This document shows, piece by piece, positions 60,977 through 64,000 of a stretch of DNA of 64,000 bases. The position numbers and the translations under genes were made by a program. The stretch is from Pelagibius sp964472095 (GTDB lineage Bacteria > Pseudomonadota > Alphaproteobacteria > Kiloniellales > Kiloniellaceae), in assembly GCA_964472095.1 (NCBI GenBank), contig CAYYIV010000020.1, forward strand, positions 1-64,000. The letters run 5' to 3'. Each line of letters begins with the position of its first letter. Positions within the stretch are counted from its first letter, which is position 1. Under the pieces are notes generated by a model that ran no database searches, was not told where the DNA came from, and saw only the letters and a program-made list of their open reading frames with translations.

Positions 60977-61177
60977 CGCAGTATGCTCCGACAATAGAGG
61001 GCCATCCTCGGCAGAGGGCAGCCGATGTCGCTTATGAGCAAAGGCCGTGCCAATACCCGATCGAAAGGGAATCCAAGAGGTTAGCGCGGGGCGTCTGCAG
61101 GGGTGTAAAGTTTTCAATACTTATGATGTGACCCCATTCCTTGGACTGCCTGGATCCGACTCTGCAATGAGAGGCCG

Positions 61178-62113
61178 TCAGACTCGCGTCATCCTGCGGT
61201 GCGCCAGGGCGCGCACCTTGTCGAAGTTCGGGCGGACTTGCTGAGAGACCTCGATGTGACGGCGCAGCAGGTTGGCGGCGCGGTCGAAGTTTTCCGCCTC
61301 GAAGGCGTCGAGGATGGCCAGGTGCTCGCGGCAGGAATCGCTGAGGCGCCCGCGGTCGTTGTAGTTCTCGTACTCGCTGAGGCGGCGCAAGCGCGTCTGC
61401 AGGCGGATGGCGTGGCTGAGGAAGCGGTTACCGCAGAATGCACCGATGGCCTCGTGGAAGTCGGCGTCGGCCTCGAAGAGCTCGGCCATAGGTACCGTCT
61501 CGATACCGGCGGCAAGCAGTGCGGCGTGGCGCTCGCGCAGGCTTCTCACGCGCTTGGGGTCAGGGCGGAAGCCGGGTTCCAGAACGGCCGCCGGCTCGAC
61601 CAGCAGACGGAAGCGGTAGCTCTCCTCGTATGCGCTGGCGTCGTTCAGCACCGGGCCGAAGACGTAGCCGCGCCCGGCCGCACGCTCGATGACGCCTTCC
61701 TCCGACATCTGGGCCAGCACGCGGTTGGCCGTCGCCCGGTCGCAGACGTAGCGGCGCATGACGTCGCTGACTGCAAGCTGCTGCGGGATCAGGTTGGCGA
61801 AGCGCGCGCGCACCAGGTCGCGGTAGATGGCCTCCTCCTCCGGCTCCGGCAAGGCGACGGCGGTGAAAGCCGTGCTGTCGCTGTCGAGGGCGAGAAAGTA
61901 GCCAAGCTTGGGCACCAGCTTCACCACACCCCGGTCTTTCAGGAGGGCCAGGGCGGCACGCACCGGCGAGCGCGAGACGCCGAGGCGCTCGGCCAGCTTC
62001 ACCTCCGCCAAATGGGCATCGGCGGCGAGGCCGTCGCGCCGGGCGATCTCGAGGATCTGCCGCGCCAAAGCCGTGGTCTTCGCTCGTGGTGCCGTCACCT
62101 GGAAGCCCTGCAT
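61178..62113 (-). CDS. GntR family regulator, two winged helices plus FCD domain
   Basis: 311 residues from the ATG at 62113. A first winged helix lies at about 15-75 (AERLGVSRSPVRAALALLKD). A second helix-turn-helix-like block follows at about 90-150 (VSDVMRRYVCDRATANRVLA, MSEEGVIERAAGRGYVFG). The C-terminal FCD ligand domain (about 160-305) has the DADFHEAIGAFCGNRFL metal-binding His. Most FadR-type regulators are about 240 residues with one winged helix, so this is an enlarged form. It stands among unrelated genes. Confidence 0.87.
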   Translation of the reverse strand: MQGFQVTAPRAKTTALARQILEIARRDGLAADAHLAEVKLAERLGVSRSPVRAALALLKDRGVVKLVPKLGYFLALDSDSTAFTAVALPEPEEEAIYRDLVRARFANLIPQQLAVSDVMRRYVCDRATANRVLAQMSEEGVIERAAGRGYVFGPVLNDASAYEESYRFRLLVEPAAVLEPGFRPDPKRVRSLRERHAALLAAGIETVPMAELFEADADFHEAIGAFCGNRFLSHAIRLQTRLRRLSEYENYNDRGRLSDSCREHLAILDAFEAENFDRAANLLRRHIEVSQQVRPNFDKVRALAHRRMTRV

Positions 62114-62193
62114 TCGATGTCGCAAAGCGGGCTCGCGCCCGGGGCACTCTAGGCCGGCGCGTCGAAAGCGGGCAAGTCCGCTTGCGAAAAGCG

Positions 62194-62541
62194 TCAGGAG
62201 GCGGCGCGCAGGCCCAGCGGTACGAAGCTGGCGGGAACGCCGAAACGCGCCTCGAAAACGGCCAGCAGAGCCCCGGCGTCGAGGAGGTGAGTCTCGCCCG
62301 GCAGGCCGACGGCAATGACATAGCCGCGCGAATCCAGCTCGTAGACCGTGCTGCGGTCGAAGGGCGACAGCGCGAGCCGCCGCAGCGTCTCCGCGTCGCG
62401 CGGCCGCAGGCGGTCGCCGACCTTCAGCCGGACCCAGAGGTTTTCCAGGCAGCGCAGGCTGACGCCGCAGACGCCGCCGCCCTCCCTGGCCGGTTCCGCG
62501 CCCCGCTGCCGACGCCTCTCCCGATGCGATCGAATGCCCAT
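62194..62541 (-). CDS. Small protein of unknown function
   Basis: 115 residues from the ATG at 62541. An N-terminal Arg-rich stretch precedes a short alpha/beta part with VYELDSRGYVIAVGLPGE. I recognise no family. The frame is followed by the GntR gene and preceded by an XRE-cupin regulator, all on the minus strand. Confidence 0.55.
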   Translation of the reverse strand: MGIRSHRERRRQRGAEPAREGGGVCGVSLRCLENLWVRLKVGDRLRPRDAETLRRLALSPFDRSTVYELDSRGYVIAVGLPGETHLLDAGALLAVFEARFGVPASFVPLGLRAAS

Positions 62542-62601
62542 CCGTCCCGATCCCTCACGCGAGCTTCCTCGCCCCTTCGTCAAGATCCACTATAGAGGAA
62601 A

Positions 62602-62630
62602 TTCGATTTAATGGAAGTTATTTCGATTTA
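62602..62630. repeat. Direct repeat TTCGATTTA, 20-bp period
   Basis: Two identical 9-mers (62602-62610 and 62622-62630) in an AT-rich gap; the second overlaps the 3' end of the XRE-cupin gene. Possible binding site for that regulator upstream of the small gene at 62541. Confidence 0.35.
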
Positions 62631-63214
62631 GAGAACCTGACGAAAAGCAGTGCCTCGGCGTTGCGCTTGCCAACGGCGGCGATGGCATGGGCAACGTCGG
62701 CCGCATAGCGGGCGGTCCGTCCGGGCTGCAGGCGCAGCCGGTCGCCGCCGCAGCGGATCTCGACCTCGCCACTCAGCACGGTCAGTTGCTCGACGGCGCC
62801 GCGCTCGTGCGGTTTGCTGTCGAGCACGCCGCCGGGGCGCAGAACCAGGCGGTAGAGCTCCGACACCCCTGCCAGCTCCGGCGCATTGAGGATGACCAGG
62901 CGGTATTTGGCTGCTTCGTTGTCGATCACCGGACTGTCGACCAGGGAGATCAGGCTTTCCCGGCCGTCGGCGCCCTGCAGCGCCGGGCCGTCGCCGCCGA
63001 ACAGTTCGAGCGGGTCCAGCGCCAGAGCCTTGGCCACATTCCACAGGGTCGCGAGGGTCGGGTTGGTGGTGCCGCGCTCGACCTGGGACAGCACGGACTT
63101 GGAGACCCCGGCCGCCTTGGCGAGATCCTCCAGAGTCATCTTCCGCTCCAGGCGGGCGCCGCGGATCCGCTTGCCGAGGCTGACCAGATCGGCGCCCGCT
63201 TCTTTCCCGGTCAT
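62618..63214 (-). CDS. XRE-cupin transcriptional regulator
   Basis: 198 residues from the ATG at 63214; an ATG at 63280 would add 22 residues and cannot be excluded. The N-terminal XRE helix-turn-helix (about 13-70, LAKAAGVSKSVLSQVERGTT) precedes a C-terminal cupin sensor (about 110-195, ERGAVEQLTVLSGEVEIRCG). The family controls small-molecule catabolism such as amino-acid or polyamine degradation. Confidence 0.9.
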   Translation of the reverse strand: MTGKEAGADLVSLGKRIRGARLERKMTLEDLAKAAGVSKSVLSQVERGTTNPTLATLWNVAKALALDPLELFGGDGPALQGADGRESLISLVDSPVIDNEAAKYRLVILNAPELAGVSELYRLVLRPGGVLDSKPHERGAVEQLTVLSGEVEIRCGGDRLRLQPGRTARYAADVAHAIAAVGKRNAEALLFVRFSKSK

Positions 63215-63300
63215 CGCGCTTTCCCAGGCCGTGGGGTGTGTCGAAGGGAAGGTGTTATCACGTTTCGCCGCGACTGACATGCGCTTCGCACGATACCTTG

Positions 63301-64000
63301 CTACTGCCCGCCGGTGAGCGCTGCGAAGACCGGCACCAGGGCGATCGCGGCAAGGCAGGTGTAGGCGAAGTTCCACCGCCAGGTCAGGCTCCGCGTCGGG
63401 ATGCCGCCGACCCGGTTGATCAGCAGCACCACCGTGGCGAAGGGCGAGAGCGTCATCGACAGTGCCCAGCCGCAGGAGATCGCCAGTGCAGTCAGCGTCG
63501 GATCGGCCGGCAGCACCGGCAGGCTGCCGATCAGGCTGCCGAAAAACACCGCCATCATGATCGGGCTGAGCGCCAGCAGACTGAGCGCCGCGACCGCGAC
63601 CGGCAGCAGCGAGAGGAAGACGAAGTCTGGCATGGCGTCAAGGCCGAGGAAGCGCGCCCAGGCCTCCGCCGGGATCAGTGCGGCCGCCACCCGCCCGACG
63701 TAGCCGGAGCAGGCCAGGGTGATGGCGACCGGCGCCGCGCCGGCGAGGTTCGCGAAGGCGATAATGCGCAGGCGCTCGGCGCTGGCGGCCAGTGCCCCCT
63801 GCGGCGTCCCCAGGTTCTGCACCAGCAGCCAGCCGACCAGCATCACCGGGCAGGAGACCATGAGGCCGAAGACCACCGTCTCGCCGGACAGCAGCATTAC
63901 CAGCGCGCTCATGCCGAACAGCCAGGCGCAGGCCAGGAGGAAGCGGAAATAGGCGGCCTTTGGGAAAATCGGAGCGCTGCGCTTGGTCTGCGGTTTGTAG
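63301..64000 (-). CDS. Polytopic membrane transporter, 5' end outside window
   Basis: Open through the right edge of the window; at least 232 residues visible. Six or so hydrophobic segments and the internal sequence SMTLSPFATVVLLINRVGG suggest an ion- or organic-anion-transporter fold, but I cannot name the family. Translation from an internal ATG at 63912 is less likely than continuation beyond the edge. Confidence 0.7.
   Translation of the reverse strand, partial: YKPQTKRSAPIFPKAAYFRFLLACAWLFGMSALVMLLSGETVVFGLMVSCPVMLVGWLLVQNLGTPQGALAASAERLRIIAFANLAGAAPVAITLACSGYVGRVAAALIPAEAWARFLGLDAMPDFVFLSLLPVAVAALSLLALSPIMMAVFFGSLIGSLPVLPADPTLTALAISCGWALSMTLSPFATVVLLINRVGGIPTRSLTWRWNFAYTCLAAIALVPVFAALTGGQ

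Noticed and set aside
1..64000. CRISPR arrays, tRNA/rRNA genes, insertion sequences, prophage
   Set aside because: I saw no regularly spaced direct repeats, cloverleaf-like sequence, transposase or integrase motifs, or phage genes by eye; a covariance-model scan was not possible.

Overview
The window is high-GC DNA packed with ABC importers, TRAP- and phosphonate-type binding proteins, LysR/GntR/DeoR regulators and BKACE-type catabolic enzymes. This content fits a free-living, nutritionally versatile alphaproteobacterium. A Rhodospirillales-like or rhizobial relative is my inference; no rRNA or other taxonomic marker is present. I saw no tRNA, rRNA, CRISPR array, insertion sequence or prophage. 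About 58 protein genes are supportable. The last gene runs off the right edge.

Layout. (1) 52-7894: a minus-strand lipid/envelope operon under a TetR regulator with a perfect 22-bp palindrome upstream (tetR, lipoprotein alpha/beta hydrolase, MFS-PlsC-acyl-ligase fusion, DUF2339 membrane protein). (2) 8144-11058: Na/Pi cotransporter, HisE-like pyrophosphohydrolase and DeoR regulator, one plus-strand operon. (3) 11077-25181: a large phosphonate locus. It has a phnDCEE importer, a LysR regulator, the complete 2-aminoethylphosphonate to acetate route (phnW, phnA, phnY), a DMT-type membrane protein, and a second importer (phnS, phnT and a fused double permease). (4) 25191-33806: signalling and miscellaneous genes (sensor kinase, two solitary binding proteins, extensin-like protein, chemoreceptor, MDR dehydrogenase, lipoprotein hydrolase). 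(5) 34222-43267: a LysR regulator divergent from a spermidine/putrescine-type ABC importer that runs into class III aminotransferase, BKACE, GNAT and HDAC-like amidohydrolase genes with stop/start overlaps. (6) 43321-49732: an orphan TRAP binding protein, and a GlpR-like regulator divergent from two FAD oxidoreductases and an FGGY (GlpK-like) kinase. (7) 49742-51004: DUF445 protein. (8) 51107-58967: a minus-strand operon coding for a second polyamine-type importer, a GT1-fold glycosyltransferase with an altered catalytic position, three tandem DUF861-type cupins and an aldehyde dehydrogenase. (9) 59292-64000: small membrane protein, MaoC hydratase, CHRD/PEP-CTERM protein, GntR and XRE-cupin regulators, and a partial membrane transporter.

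How they work together. Regions 2-3 look like a phosphorus-scavenging unit. A [A/C]TGTAA-type 7-4-7 repeat occurs in the same orientation upstream of both the Na/Pi cotransporter and phnD, suggesting one regulator (Pho-box-like or DeoR operator). An ACCTATCA motif occurs upstream of both phnW and phnS. Regions 5 and 8 are two different importer-plus-catabolism operons whose substrates are not known to me and are the best candidates for undescribed pathways. In all four ABC operons the binding-protein gene is followed by a perfect GC-rich stem-loop before the next transporter gene, a likely device for making more binding protein than membrane parts.
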